From NCBI GenBank assembly GCA_964593865.1, contig CAZQKE010000008.1, positions 1 to 38,578 on the forward strand: a DNA stretch of 38,578 nucleotides. Reading direction: 5' to 3'. Under the pieces are notes generated by a model. That model worked only from the letters and a program-made list of their open reading frames with translations. It was not told the DNA's origin and did no database searches. Below are positions 7,459-14,939 of this stretch, piece by piece (position 1 is the first letter of the stretch; each line of letters starts with the position of its first letter). The stretch comes from CAZQKE01 sp964593865. Its GTDB lineage: Bacteria > Chloroflexota > Anaerolineae > JAAYZQ01. The position numbers and the translations under genes were made by a program.

Positions 7459-7512
7459 GGGTACGGCAACTTTACAATCCTGGGGCCGAATCCCATCCGC
7501 GGCGCCGTACCC
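7459..7512 (+). promoter_or_regulatory. Intercistronic hairpin between the PfkB kinase gene and ahcY
   Basis: Perfect 9-bp inverted repeat GGGTACGGC (7459-7467) / GCCGTACCC (7504-7512) in the 229-base gap. There is no T-run, so it is not a classic terminator; mRNA processing or stabilisation is possible. An imperfect -10-like TACAAT lies in its loop at 7473-7478. Confidence 0.5.
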
Positions 7513-7573
7513 CGTCGGCCAAAACAATATCGCCTGTGCAAGATTCCAACGAATCAATCAAAGGAGAGAGTAA

Positions 7574-8836
7574 ATGACCCAAGAGTATGATGTCAAAGAC
7601 ATCGGCTTGGCCGAAGCAGGCCAAAACCGCATCGAATGGGCCGAGCAGGAAATGCCGGTCCTACGCCTCATCCGCGAGCGGTTTGAAAAAGAAAAACCGT
7701 TGGAAGGGGTACGCATTGCCGCCTGTTTGCACGTCACAACAGAGACGGCCAACCTCATGCGCACCCTCAAAGCGGGCGGAGCCGACGTGCGGCTCTGTGC
7801 CAGCAACCCCCTGAGCACCCAGGACGATGTAGCAGCTGCCCTGGTCGCCCACTACGACGTGCCGGTTTTCGCCATCAAAGGCGAGGACCACGACACCTAC
7901 TACCGCCATATCCGACAAGCCATTGCCCACAGCCCCCAGCTGACCATGGATGACGGAGCCGATACGGTAGGCATCCTGCACAAGGAACGTACCGACCTGT
8001 TGCCCGGCATCATCGGCGGCACGGAAGAGACAACTACGGGTGTCATCCGCCTGCGGGCTATGGCTGCCGACGGCGTGCTGCATTACCCCATCATCGCCGT
8101 CAACGATGCCATGACCAAGCACTTTTTTGACAACCGTTACGGCACAGGCCAGAGCACCATCGACGGCATCATCCGCGCCACCAACATCCTGCTCGCAGGC
8201 AAGACGGTCGTCGTCGCCGGGTACGGCTGGTGCAGCCGTGGGATCGCCATGCGGGCCGAGGGCATGGGGGCCAACGTCGTTGTCACCGAAATAGACCCCC
8301 TTCGGGCACTGGAAGCGGTGATGGACGGCTACCGGGTAATGCCCATGTACGAAGCAGCACGGCTAGGCGACATCTTTATCACTTCCACCGGTAACAAAAA
8401 CGTCATTGACAAACATCACTTTGAGGTGATGAAAGATGGAGCCATCGTCGCCAATTCGGGCCATTTCAACGTGGAGATCAACATCCCGGCCCTGCAAGAA
8501 CTGGCCGTTTCGGTCCACAAGCCGCGTCCCTTCGTCGAACAATTCACCCTGGCCGACGGTCGCCGCATCTCACTGCTGGGTGAAGGGCGCCTCATCAACC
8601 TGGCCGCCGCCGAGGGCCATCCCAGCGCGGTGATGGACATGAGCTTCGCCAACCAGGCCCTCTGCGCCGAATACATGGTCCAACATGCTACCGAACTGGA
8701 GAAAACGGTCTACCCCGTGCCGGAGGAGATTGACAAAGAGATCGCCCGCCTCAAACTGGCGGCCATGGACATCAAAATTGACACCTTGACCCCGGAGCAG
8801 GAGCGATACCTGGCTTCCTGGCAAGAGGGGACGTAA
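7574..8836 (+). CDS. ahcY: Adenosylhomocysteinase (SAH hydrolase)
   Basis: NAD-dependent cytosolic enzyme that splits S-adenosylhomocysteine, the product of all SAM methylations, into homocysteine and adenosine. The 420-residue product carries HVTTETANLMRTLKAGGA (53-70), EETTTGV (151-157), the substrate-site block AVNDAMTKHFFDNRYGTGQS (175-194) and the NAD loop VVVAGYGWCSRG (212-223). The length suits the shorter bacterial/archaeal form, lacking the ~40-residue insert of the long class. Ribosome site AAAGGAGAG lies upstream of ATG 7574. It follows the kinase after a 229-base gap and precedes metK, forming a closed SAM-to-SAH-to-homocysteine set within one riboswitch-controlled unit. Confidence 0.97.
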   Translation: MTQEYDVKDIGLAEAGQNRIEWAEQEMPVLRLIRERFEKEKPLEGVRIAACLHVTTETANLMRTLKAGGADVRLCASNPLSTQDDVAAALVAHYDVPVFAIKGEDHDTYYRHIRQAIAHSPQLTMDDGADTVGILHKERTDLLPGIIGGTEETTTGVIRLRAMAADGVLHYPIIAVNDAMTKHFFDNRYGTGQSTIDGIIRATNILLAGKTVVVAGYGWCSRGIAMRAEGMGANVVVTEIDPLRALEAVMDGYRVMPMYEAARLGDIFITSTGNKNVIDKHHFEVMKDGAIVANSGHFNVEINIPALQELAVSVHKPRPFVEQFTLADGRRISLLGEGRLINLAAAEGHPSAVMDMSFANQALCAEYMVQHATELEKTVYPVPEEIDKEIARLKLAAMDIKIDTLTPEQERYLASWQEGT

Positions 8837-8945
8837 CTGCTCACCCTCCCGCAGGTTTGGAAGCGGTCCAGGTTGAAACCGGTTGCCCGTCGAAAGCCGG
8901 CGATTTCAATCAATTTTCCGGCCTGCGGGAGGATCGGCCGAGCAG
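8837..8945 (+). promoter_or_regulatory. Nested long hairpin between ahcY and metK
   Basis: Starting directly after the ahcY stop, four pairs of arms nest in order: CTGCTC (8837-8842) with GAGCAG (8940-8945); CTCCCGCAGG (8846-8855) with CCTGCGGGAG (8922-8931); GGTTGAAA (8871-8878) with TTTCAATC (8904-8911, one G-T); and CCGG (8879-8882) with CCGG (8897-8900). The result is a rod of about 109 bases ending 42 bases before metK. It matches no riboswitch class I know. It could be an RNase-processing or mRNA-stability element, or a metK-specific control site. Confidence 0.65.
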
Positions 8946-8987
8946 TAACACCGGGAAATTGAATCTATCAAAGAAGGAGCGGAAAAA

Positions 8988-10199
8988 ATGAGCACAACTT
9001 TCATGACTTCACCAAAGTACTTTTTCACCTCCGAATCGGTGACGGAAGGACACCCGGACAAGATCTGCGACCAGATCTCGGACGCGGTGCTGGACGCCAT
9101 GATCGCCGATGACCCCGACGCCCGCGTCGCGTGCGAGTGCGCCGTCACCACCGGCACGGTTTTGGTCATGGGCGAGATTACCACCAGTACCTACGTGGAC
9201 ATCAACGCCCTGGTCCGCGACGTAGTGTTGGACATCGGCTACACACGGGCCAAATTTGGCTTCGACGGCGAAACCTGCGGCGTGCTGGTTTCCATCAAAG
9301 AACAAAGCGCAGACATCGCCCTAGGGGTGGACAAAGCCCTGGAGGCCAAAATCGGCGAGATGAGCGAAGACGAAATCGAAGCCATCGGCGCCGGCGACCA
9401 GGGAATGATGGTCGGCTTTGCCTGCAACGAGACACCGGAGCTAATGCCCCTGCCCATCATGCTGGCCCATAAACTTTGCCGCCGACTGGCCCAAGTGCGC
9501 AAAGAAGGCATCCTACCCTACCTGCGCCCCGACGGCAAAAGCCAAGTTACGGTTGAATATGAATACGGCAAACCCAAGCGCGTGGAGGCGATTGTCGTTT
9601 CGGCCCAGCACTCGCCCGACGTGGAGCAGAGCAAGATCCGCGATGACATCATCCGGCGTGTCATCAAGTACGTCGTCCCCAACGGCATGTTGGACGAAAA
9701 CACCAAGATTTATGTAAACCCAACCGGGCGGTTCGTCACCGGTGGCCCCAAGGGTGATGCAGGCGTCACCGGACGCAAGATCATCGTGGACACTTACGGC
9801 GGCATGGCCGGGCACGGCGGAGGCTGCTTCTCCGGCAAGGACCCGACCAAAGTGGACCGTTCCGGAGCCTACTACGCCCGCTACGTCGCCAAAAACATCG
9901 TCGCTGCCGGTTTGGCCGACCGCATTGAGCTACAGGTGAGCTACGCCATCGGCGTCGCCAAACCCCTTTCTTTGGCCGTCGAAACCTACGGCACGGGCAA
10001 AGTCCCCGATGAGACCATCTTGGACCTGATCAACAAACATTTTGACTTCCGCCCGGCGGCCATCATCCGGGAACTAGATCTGCGCCGCCCCATCTACCGG
10101 CCCACGGCGGTCTACGGGCACTTTGGCCGCGACGACATTGACGCCCCCTGGGAACGGACCGACAAAGCCGACATCCTGCGCCAAGAAGCCGGACTGTAA
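8988..10199 (+). CDS. metK: S-adenosylmethionine synthetase
   Basis: Makes SAM from methionine and ATP, releasing phosphate and pyrophosphate; needs Mg2+ and K+ and acts as a cytosolic tetramer. The 403-residue product has all three family signatures: SVTEGHPDKICDQISDA (17-33), GAGDQGMMVGFACNET (134-149) and GGMAGHGGGCFSGKDPTK (271-288), followed by VDRS. The last motif has Cys where Ala is commonest. ATG 8988 has AAGGAGCGG at 8974-8982. Last gene of the SAM operon, so its own product represses it through the SAM-I riboswitch some 3.7 kb upstream, unless the hairpin between ahcY and metK modifies expression. Confidence 0.97.
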   Translation: MSTTFMTSPKYFFTSESVTEGHPDKICDQISDAVLDAMIADDPDARVACECAVTTGTVLVMGEITTSTYVDINALVRDVVLDIGYTRAKFGFDGETCGVLVSIKEQSADIALGVDKALEAKIGEMSEDEIEAIGAGDQGMMVGFACNETPELMPLPIMLAHKLCRRLAQVRKEGILPYLRPDGKSQVTVEYEYGKPKRVEAIVVSAQHSPDVEQSKIRDDIIRRVIKYVVPNGMLDENTKIYVNPTGRFVTGGPKGDAGVTGRKIIVDTYGGMAGHGGGCFSGKDPTKVDRSGAYYARYVAKNIVAAGLADRIELQVSYAIGVAKPLSLAVETYGTGKVPDETILDLINKHFDFRPAAIIRELDLRRPIYRPTAVYGHFGRDDIDAPWERTDKADILRQEAGL

Positions 10200-10230
10200 A
10201 AAAGGCCGACGGCAAAGCAGGAGGTCGGAA

Positions 10231-10269
10231 CCGCACAGGCGGGCCGTTGGTCATCGCCCGCCTGTGCGG
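10231..10269 (+). terminator. Strong hairpin after metK (terminator-like, no T-run)
   Basis: Perfect 14-bp inverted repeat CCGCACAGGCGGGC (10231-10244) / GCCCGCCTGTGCGG (10256-10269), 11-base loop, 31 bases after the metK stop. There is no poly-T, so it may protect the 3' end or act with a factor. Confidence 0.6.
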
Positions 10270-10356
10270 GTGTGTCTGCGCGGGTAGGCGGACGCGGGCC
10301 GCTTCTACGGCGCGAAACTTGTAATGCACTTGTCCCAACCCCGCGGCGAACGGTAT

Positions 10357-10385
10357 TTGACAGCCCCCGGAGCCTATGCTACACT
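10357..10385 (+). promoter_or_regulatory. Sigma70-type promoter for ackA
   Basis: TTGACA (10357-10362), 17-base spacer, TACACT (10380-10385). Predicted start near 10392, giving a leader of about 140 bases before ackA. Bases 10270-10356 between the metK hairpin and this promoter hold nothing I can identify. Confidence 0.72.
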
Positions 10386-10391
10386 ATCCCC

Positions 10392-10513
10392 TGCCGGGGT
10401 GTCCCCGGCCTGGAATTGCAGGGCCCGGTACAAAGCGACAACGGCGTCGGCTGAGACCGAGGCACTGGACAGAGGAAAGCCGGTGCAACGAGGGCCTTCC
10501 TCTGTCTTTTTTT
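10392..10513 (+). promoter_or_regulatory. Structured attenuator leader of ackA, class unknown
   Basis: Three local hairpins open the leader: CCGGGG/CCCCGG around 10395-10408, CCTG-GAATTG-CAGG near 10409-10422, and CGAC/GTCG near 10436-10449. Then GCACTGG (10462-10468) can pair with CCGGTGC (10480-10486, one G-T), trapping ACAGAGGAA in its loop. That same segment forms the 5' arm of the terminator, so the two folds exclude each other. This is the layout of a riboswitch or other transcription attenuator. I checked it by eye against SAM, TPP, cobalamin, fluoride, ZTP, guanidine and c-di-AMP patterns and none fitted. Ligand is unknown. Confidence 0.6.
10468..10513 (+). terminator. Intrinsic terminator in the ackA leader
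   Basis: Perfect 10-bp stem GACAGAGGAA (10468-10477) / TTCCTCTGTC (10497-10506) followed by seven Ts, only 18 bases before the ackA start. A terminator this close to the start codon implies regulated read-through instead of the end of a transcript. Confidence 0.88.
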
Positions 10514-10531
10514 ACCGGTGAGGTGTAAACG

Positions 10532-11755
10532 ATGAAGATACTTGTGCTGAATTGCGGCAGTTCGTCGGTCAAATACCAGCTCCTGGACCTGGACGGCGAT
10601 AACGAGCAGATGCTGGCCGGTGGGATCGTGGAGGAGGTCGGTTTGGGCAAGCCGCGCCTGACGCACCGCCGACCGGGCCGAGAAAAACTCGTCCGCGACG
10701 ACATCCCCGTTGCCGACCACAAACAAGCCATTGCGCTGATCTTGGACATCCTGGCAGACGCCGAAATCGGCGTGTTGAGCAGTGTGCAAGAAGTGGAAGC
10801 GGTAGGCCATCGGGTCGTCCATGGAGGAGAACGGTTCGCCGCCTCGGTCCGGATCGACGCCCAAGTCCTGCAAGCCATTTATGACAACATTCCCCTGGCC
10901 CCACTGCACAACCCACCCAACATCCAGGGCATTGAGGCGGTGACGGCCTTGTTGCCCCATGTGCCCCAAGTGGCGGTGTTTGACACCGCCTTTCACCAGA
11001 CGATGGAACCTGCTGCCTATCTCTACGCCATCCCCTACCGCTTCTACGAAAAATACGGCATCCGTCGCTACGGGTTCCACGGCACATCCCACCGCTACGT
11101 CGCCGGGCAAGCTGCCGCCTATCTGGGCCGTCCCCTGGAATCCCTCAAGATCGTCACCTGCCATTTGGGCAATGGAGCCAGCGTAACCGCCGTACAGCAT
11201 GGGCGCTCCGTGCTGACCAGTATGGGATTCACCCCCCTGGAGGGCCTGGTCATGGGTACACGCTGCGGCGATCTGGACCCGGCCATCGTGCCCTTTTTGA
11301 TGGAACATGAGGGACTGGACGTGGAGGGCATCAACCATCTGCTCAACAAGGAAAGCGGGGTATTGGGCCTTTCGGAACTTTCCAGCGACATGCGTGTTTT
11401 TGAGAATGCCCTCCATGCCGGACCGGCGCATCCCCATTACGAACGTGCCCGGTTGGTGCTGGAGCATTACACCGGGCGGATCAAACGCTACATCGGGGCC
11501 TACGCGGCGGCCATGGGGGGCCTGGATTGCGTGGTGTTTACGGGAGGCGTCGGCGAAAACTTTTGTGAGGTGTGTGAGTGGTCCTGTGCCGGATTGGAAT
11601 TTCTGGGCATCGAAGGAGTGCAAGGCCGACGGGCCGACGGGCGCATCGTCGAAGCATCATCTCCAACATCGCGGGTCAAGGTGCTGATCGTACCGACGAA
11701 CGAAGAACTGGCCATCGCACGGGACGTCTTTGAGGTCCTCACCGGGGCGGCGTAG
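10532..11755 (+). CDS. ackA: Acetate kinase
   Basis: Reversibly phosphorylates acetate with ATP, giving acetyl phosphate; in fermenters it yields ATP from acetyl-CoA together with phosphotransacetylase. The 407-residue product starts MKILVLNCGSSSVKYQLLDL, the ASKHA-fold phosphate-1 motif. It carries AVGHRVVHGGERF, FDTAFHQTMEP, GFHGTSHRYV, CHLGNGASVTAV, MGTRCGDLDPAI and FTGGVGEN followed by E. The usual S of GENS is F, and a Cys-rich stretch CEVCEWSC follows where other family members have fewer cysteines. TGAGGTG precedes ATG 10532. No pta gene is nearby. Expression probably depends on the attenuator leader immediately upstream. Confidence 0.96.
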   Translation: MKILVLNCGSSSVKYQLLDLDGDNEQMLAGGIVEEVGLGKPRLTHRRPGREKLVRDDIPVADHKQAIALILDILADAEIGVLSSVQEVEAVGHRVVHGGERFAASVRIDAQVLQAIYDNIPLAPLHNPPNIQGIEAVTALLPHVPQVAVFDTAFHQTMEPAAYLYAIPYRFYEKYGIRRYGFHGTSHRYVAGQAAAYLGRPLESLKIVTCHLGNGASVTAVQHGRSVLTSMGFTPLEGLVMGTRCGDLDPAIVPFLMEHEGLDVEGINHLLNKESGVLGLSELSSDMRVFENALHAGPAHPHYERARLVLEHYTGRIKRYIGAYAAAMGGLDCVVFTGGVGENFCEVCEWSCAGLEFLGIEGVQGRRADGRIVEASSPTSRVKVLIVPTNEELAIARDVFEVLTGAA

Positions 11756-11757
11756 CA

Positions 11758-11948
11758 AAGCGGTGATTCAAGCCGTCCCTTTCGGGCCTGGGGCCGGGCG
11801 CATTCGTGCATTCGCGTATTCGCGTCCGCTTCGGGGACGGCCGCTCTGGCAGTTCCGGGGGTTTGAACCGCAAAGGCGCAAAGGCCGCAGAGGAAAGGAG
11901 AAAAAGCAAGAAGACCTTCGCGCTCTTGGCGTCTTGGCGGTTCCAACC
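11758..11948 (+). repeat. Interspersed palindromic repeat, full copy 1
   Basis: About 190 bases starting two bases after the ackA stop. In order it has an AAGCGG edge, a block of 8-base units of the form G[CT]ATTCG[TC], then an imperfect palindrome: CCGCAAAGGCGCAAAGG on the left and CGCTCTTGGCGTCTTGGCGG on the right. The whole length aligns by eye to the reverse complement of 36058-36235. It has no credible protein. Translated phrases such as NRKGAK come from this element. Confidence 0.85.
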
Positions 11949-11951
11949 CGG

Positions 11952-12004
11952 GCCGGGCGCATTCGTGCATTCGCGTATTCGCGTCCGCTTCGTGGACGGC
12001 CCGC
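11952..12004 (+). repeat. Partial tandem copy of the same repeat (ATTCG block only)
   Basis: Nearly identical to 11793-11843: GCCGGGCGCATTCGTGCATT, then the CGCGTATTCGCGTCCGCTTC stretch and GGACGGCC. It directly follows full copy 1 and ends just before the next gene's ribosome site, as if a second copy was truncated. Confidence 0.8.
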
Positions 12005-12055
12005 ATTATTTTTGAAAAGGAGAGTGCATATCTGGAAAGCCGGCAGCGCTACACC

Positions 12056-12772
12056 GTGGGAGGCGGCGTAATAGAAACACGCGGTTCCACCCTGTGCCTC
12101 ATCATCGCCCACGCCCGCGCCGACCGTTACGCCGATGCCCAAATTGATGACTACCGGGGCCTGCCCCGCCGTCGTTTCCCCTGGCGGCCCGCCCTGCGAT
12201 TGACCGTTCGTGCCCGCTTCTCTCCCCAGGTGCGGGGTACGGCGGGCTTTGGCTTTTGGAACGATCCCTTCCTGATGACCGGCAGACGGACACCGACCCT
12301 ACCCCGCGCCGTATGGTTCTTTTACGCATCGCCACCTTCCAACATCAAACTGGATCGGCACACGGCGGGCCACGGATGGAAGGCCGCCGTCATTGACACC
12401 CTGCGCCCCATCGCCTTGCCGCTGGCCTTTTTGGCGCTACCCGCCACCCTGCTGATGAATTGGCCGCCCTTGTACCGCATCTTGTGGCCGCCCATCCAAC
12501 ACGCTCTGCACATCGGCGAAAGGGAGGTTCCCGCCGACATGGAAACATGGCACACCTACAGCCTGGAATGGCGCAAGAGAGAGACACGCTTCTTCGTGGA
12601 CGGCGAATGCTTCCTGCACGCCCCTGCTCCCCGCGGACCGCTCGGTTTCGTCTTGTGGATAGACAACCAGTACCTGGTGATCACCCCGTGGGGGCGTTTC
12701 CGCTGGGGATTGCTCGCCGTGCCGGACCATCAGTGGATGGAAGTCGGCTACCTGACGATAGAGCGGCTGTGA
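12056..12772 (+). CDS. ConA-like/GH16-fold domain protein, function unknown
   Basis: The product of about 238 residues looks like a beta-sandwich of the concanavalin/GH16 type. The C-terminal part reads HTYSLEWRKRETRFFVDGE, the usual back-strand of these folds, and FGFWNDPFLM lies in the first half. I do not see the GH16 catalytic ExDxE motif, so binding or a non-catalytic role is possible. A hydrophobic, Pro-rich insert occurs around residues 112-140. The start is uncertain. GTG 12056 has no ribosome site, but AAGGAG (12017-12022) sits nine bases before an in-frame CTG at 12032 that would add YLESRQRYTV-type sequence. The repeat directly upstream may have replaced the original start. Two reductase genes follow. 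Confidence 0.6.
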   Translation: MGGGVIETRGSTLCLIIAHARADRYADAQIDDYRGLPRRRFPWRPALRLTVRARFSPQVRGTAGFGFWNDPFLMTGRRTPTLPRAVWFFYASPPSNIKLDRHTAGHGWKAAVIDTLRPIALPLAFLALPATLLMNWPPLYRILWPPIQHALHIGEREVPADMETWHTYSLEWRKRETRFFVDGECFLHAPAPRGPLGFVLWIDNQYLVITPWGRFRWGLLAVPDHQWMEVGYLTIERL

Positions 12773-12789
12773 GAGGAGGTGCTCTGCAA

Positions 12790-13365
12790 ATGAAAGCGGT
12801 TCTTTTGGACGGATCGCGGCACGGGGATTCATCGTCGCAGCTGGTGCGCCCTGCCATCGCGACGGAATTGAAAGCGCACGGTTGGTCTCTCCAACCGTTT
12901 ACGCTGCGGGAACTGGAAATCCACCACTGTTGGGGCTGCTTTGGTTGTTGGGTACAGACACCCGGTCGGTGTCTGATCAACGACGTCGCCCGTGACATTG
13001 CCGCCGCGGTCATCAACAGCGACCTGGTCATCCACCTCACACCGGTCACGTTTGGCGGCTACTCTTCGGAGCTAAAGAAGGCACTGGACCGCATGATCTG
13101 CCTGGTTTCCCCCTTTTTCACCAAGATCGGGGGGGAAATACACCATAAGCCACGCTACGAACGGTTCCCATACCTTTTGGGAATCGGCACGGTGGAGCAA
13201 GCGGACGAGGAGCTAAAACGGATCTTTACAAAATTGGTGCACCGCAACGCTATCAACATGCACGCCCCCGCCTATGCAGCCGATGTCATTTGCACCGCCG
13301 ATGGGCCGGAGGCCGTGCAACTGAGGGTGCGGTCCCTTATCAGGGCCGTGGAGGTGGAGCAATGA
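12790..13365 (+). CDS. NAD(P)H-dependent FMN reductase-like flavoprotein with Cys motif
   Basis: Flavodoxin-fold protein of 191 residues that would bind FMN and pass electrons from NAD(P)H. The start MKAVLLDGSRHGDSSSQLV is the phosphate-binding loop. TPVTFGGYSSELKKALDRM matches the second FMN contact of this family. A cysteine set C47-x2-C50-x2-C53-x7-C61 (CWGCFGCWVQTPGRC) follows, as in iron-sulfur flavoprotein relatives, and could hold an Fe-S cluster or be redox-active. GAGAGGAGG lies upstream of ATG 12790, which starts 17 bases after the previous stop. The stop overlaps the next gene by four bases, so the two reductases are co-translated. Confidence 0.82.
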   Translation: MKAVLLDGSRHGDSSSQLVRPAIATELKAHGWSLQPFTLRELEIHHCWGCFGCWVQTPGRCLINDVARDIAAAVINSDLVIHLTPVTFGGYSSELKKALDRMICLVSPFFTKIGGEIHHKPRYERFPYLLGIGTVEQADEELKRIFTKLVHRNAINMHAPAYAADVICTADGPEAVQLRVRSLIRAVEVEQ

Positions 13366-14039
13366 AAAAGCAGGCTCTTTTGCTGGTAGGCAGTGCCCAT
13401 CAACCACGCAGCACTTCCCAATCGCTAGGGGAGTATCTTTTGGAGCGGCTTGCCAAAGGGGGCTTGGACACGGAGACGCTATTTCTACACCGCGCCCTGC
13501 GTTCGGAAGAGACCACGGAGGAGCTCCTGGCCGCCGTGGATCGGGCCGATCCGGTGATCTTGGCTTTTCCTCTCTACGTGGACACCCTGCCCTACCTGGT
13601 GACCCGAACCCTGGAGCTGCTCGCTGCCCACCGACAAGATCGGGACTTGCCCGGCGGACAACGCTTATTGGTGATCGTCAACTGCGGCTTTCCCGAAGCG
13701 GCCCACAACGCCGTGGCCCTGGAGATCTGCCGCCGTTTCGCCCGCGAGACCGGCTTCACCTGGGCCGGGGGGTTGGCCCTCGGTGGAGGAGGGGCCATCA
13801 ACGGGCGTCCGCTTTCTCAAGTGCAGGGCCTGGCCCGCAACGTCATCCGTGCCCTGGACATGACGGCAGAAGCATTACTCCGGGGAGAAGCCGCGCCGCC
13901 TGCAGCCGTGGCGTTGATGGAACGGCCCATGATCCCGGCCTGGCTTTACATCCGCATCGGCCATCGTCTCTGGAAAAGACAGGCCCGCAAATACGGGACA
14001 TCGGGACGGTTGATGGCACGGCCCTTTGTACCCTCGTAG
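13362..14039 (+). CDS. Flavodoxin-fold NAD(P)H oxidoreductase, second copy
   Basis: The 225-residue product begins MKKQALLLVGSAHQPRSTSQSLGEYL, again a flavin phosphate loop after a first strand. It continues DPVILAFPLYVDTLPYLVTRTLELLA, the FMN-contact helix of the NADPH-dependent reductase family. It lacks the four-cysteine set of its neighbour. The C-terminal 60 residues (LMERPMIPAWLYIRIGHRLWKRQARKYG) form a long basic amphipathic tail that could dock on a membrane or partner. The start overlaps the previous stop (ATGA). Substrate is unknown; the pair may act as a heteromeric reductase. The convergent hydrolase gene ends 110 bases downstream. Confidence 0.78.
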   Translation: MKKQALLLVGSAHQPRSTSQSLGEYLLERLAKGGLDTETLFLHRALRSEETTEELLAAVDRADPVILAFPLYVDTLPYLVTRTLELLAAHRQDRDLPGGQRLLVIVNCGFPEAAHNAVALEICRRFARETGFTWAGGLALGGGGAINGRPLSQVQGLARNVIRALDMTAEALLRGEAAPPAAVALMERPMIPAWLYIRIGHRLWKRQARKYGTSGRLMARPFVPS

Positions 14040-14149
14040 GCCGGTTCCCCGCCCGCGCCGCAGAAACGACAGGCAGCGTGCCCCCTGCGGTGGGCCTGGT
14101 CCGGGACCGTTCGCCGGAGCGGGTAGCCGCCGTGGTGGAGGTGTTGACG

Positions 14150-14914
14150 TCAGATGCGGGCCACCAGCTCCTCCAGGGCCTGGGCGACGGCCTGGGGCCG
14201 CTCCACCATGACCATGTGCCCCGCCCCCTCGACCAGGTGCAGACGGGCATCGGGCAGATGATCGTGCAAATAGGCGGAGAATTTGACCGGTGTGAGACGG
14301 TCCTGCGTTCCGCAGACGACCGCCGCCGGTGCGCCGATCCCTCCCAGGCGACCCAGGGCGTCGAAGTTGTCACAGGCGACGAAATCGCCATAGAGCACAT
14401 CGGGCGGCGTCTGGGCCATCTGGCGGCGGCCCAGGCGTTTCATCTCTTCGGGGGCCTCCGGCCCAAAAGCGAAATCGGTGATGAGCCGGACGGCAGCGTT
14501 GAAATCCCGACGGATACTTTCCAAGATGGCCGGTGCCACCCGCAAGCGGGCGCCGGTCGCCACCAAGCCCAGCCCGGCGACCCATTGCGGGTAACGCAGG
14601 GCTACGTCCTGGGCAATGGCTCCTCCCATGGAATGGCCCACCAGCACCCCTTGCTTTAGCCCCACGGCATCGAGGAAGGCGACCAGCCAATCGCCGTAAG
14701 CAGCGATACTTTCCCGGCCCGGTCCCTCGCTCCGCCCGTGTCCCGGCAGGTCCGGGGCGTAGGTTGTGCATCGGGATAGGGTACGGACCTGGTAGAGCCA
14801 CGGCTGGTGGCTGCCCCCTGCGCCGTGGATGAACACCACCGCCGGCCCCTTTGCCGGGACCGGCGCGCGGTGAGCATAGAAAACCCGTCGATTCAAGACT
14901 TCGGTAAAAGGCAT
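14150..14914 (-). CDS. Alpha/beta-fold hydrolase
   Basis: Serine hydrolase of 254 residues with the full triad visible: nucleophile S95 in GHSMGG, acid D205 in CGTQDRLTP and H233 in GAGHMVMVERP. The oxyanion motif HGAGG is at 30-34 and APDLPGHGRS at 53-62. There is a short lid region (about 125-175) and no signal peptide, so it is cytosolic. The motifs fit esterases, lactonases or carbon-carbon hydrolases of the broad MhpC/PcaD type; the substrate cannot be told. It is the last gene of a minus-strand unit, 25 bases after the SCP2-like gene. Confidence 0.88.
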   Translation of the reverse strand: MPFTEVLNRRVFYAHRAPVPAKGPAVVFIHGAGGSHQPWLYQVRTLSRCTTYAPDLPGHGRSEGPGRESIAAYGDWLVAFLDAVGLKQGVLVGHSMGGAIAQDVALRYPQWVAGLGLVATGARLRVAPAILESIRRDFNAAVRLITDFAFGPEAPEEMKRLGRRQMAQTPPDVLYGDFVACDNFDALGRLGGIGAPAAVVCGTQDRLTPVKFSAYLHDHLPDARLHLVEGAGHMVMVERPQAVAQALEELVARI

Positions 14915-14939
14915 CGTCGGTTGAGCCGGAACCGCCCCC

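Noticed and set aside
7341..7577. 78-codon frame in the gap between the PfkB kinase gene and ahcY
   Set aside because: Basic, low-complexity translation with no family look. It spans a perfect hairpin and lacks a ribosome site.
10460..10496. Similarity of AGGAAAGCCGGTGCAA to a piece of the cobalamin riboswitch core or RNase P RNA
   Set aside because: The remaining conserved blocks of either RNA are missing and the leader is far too short.
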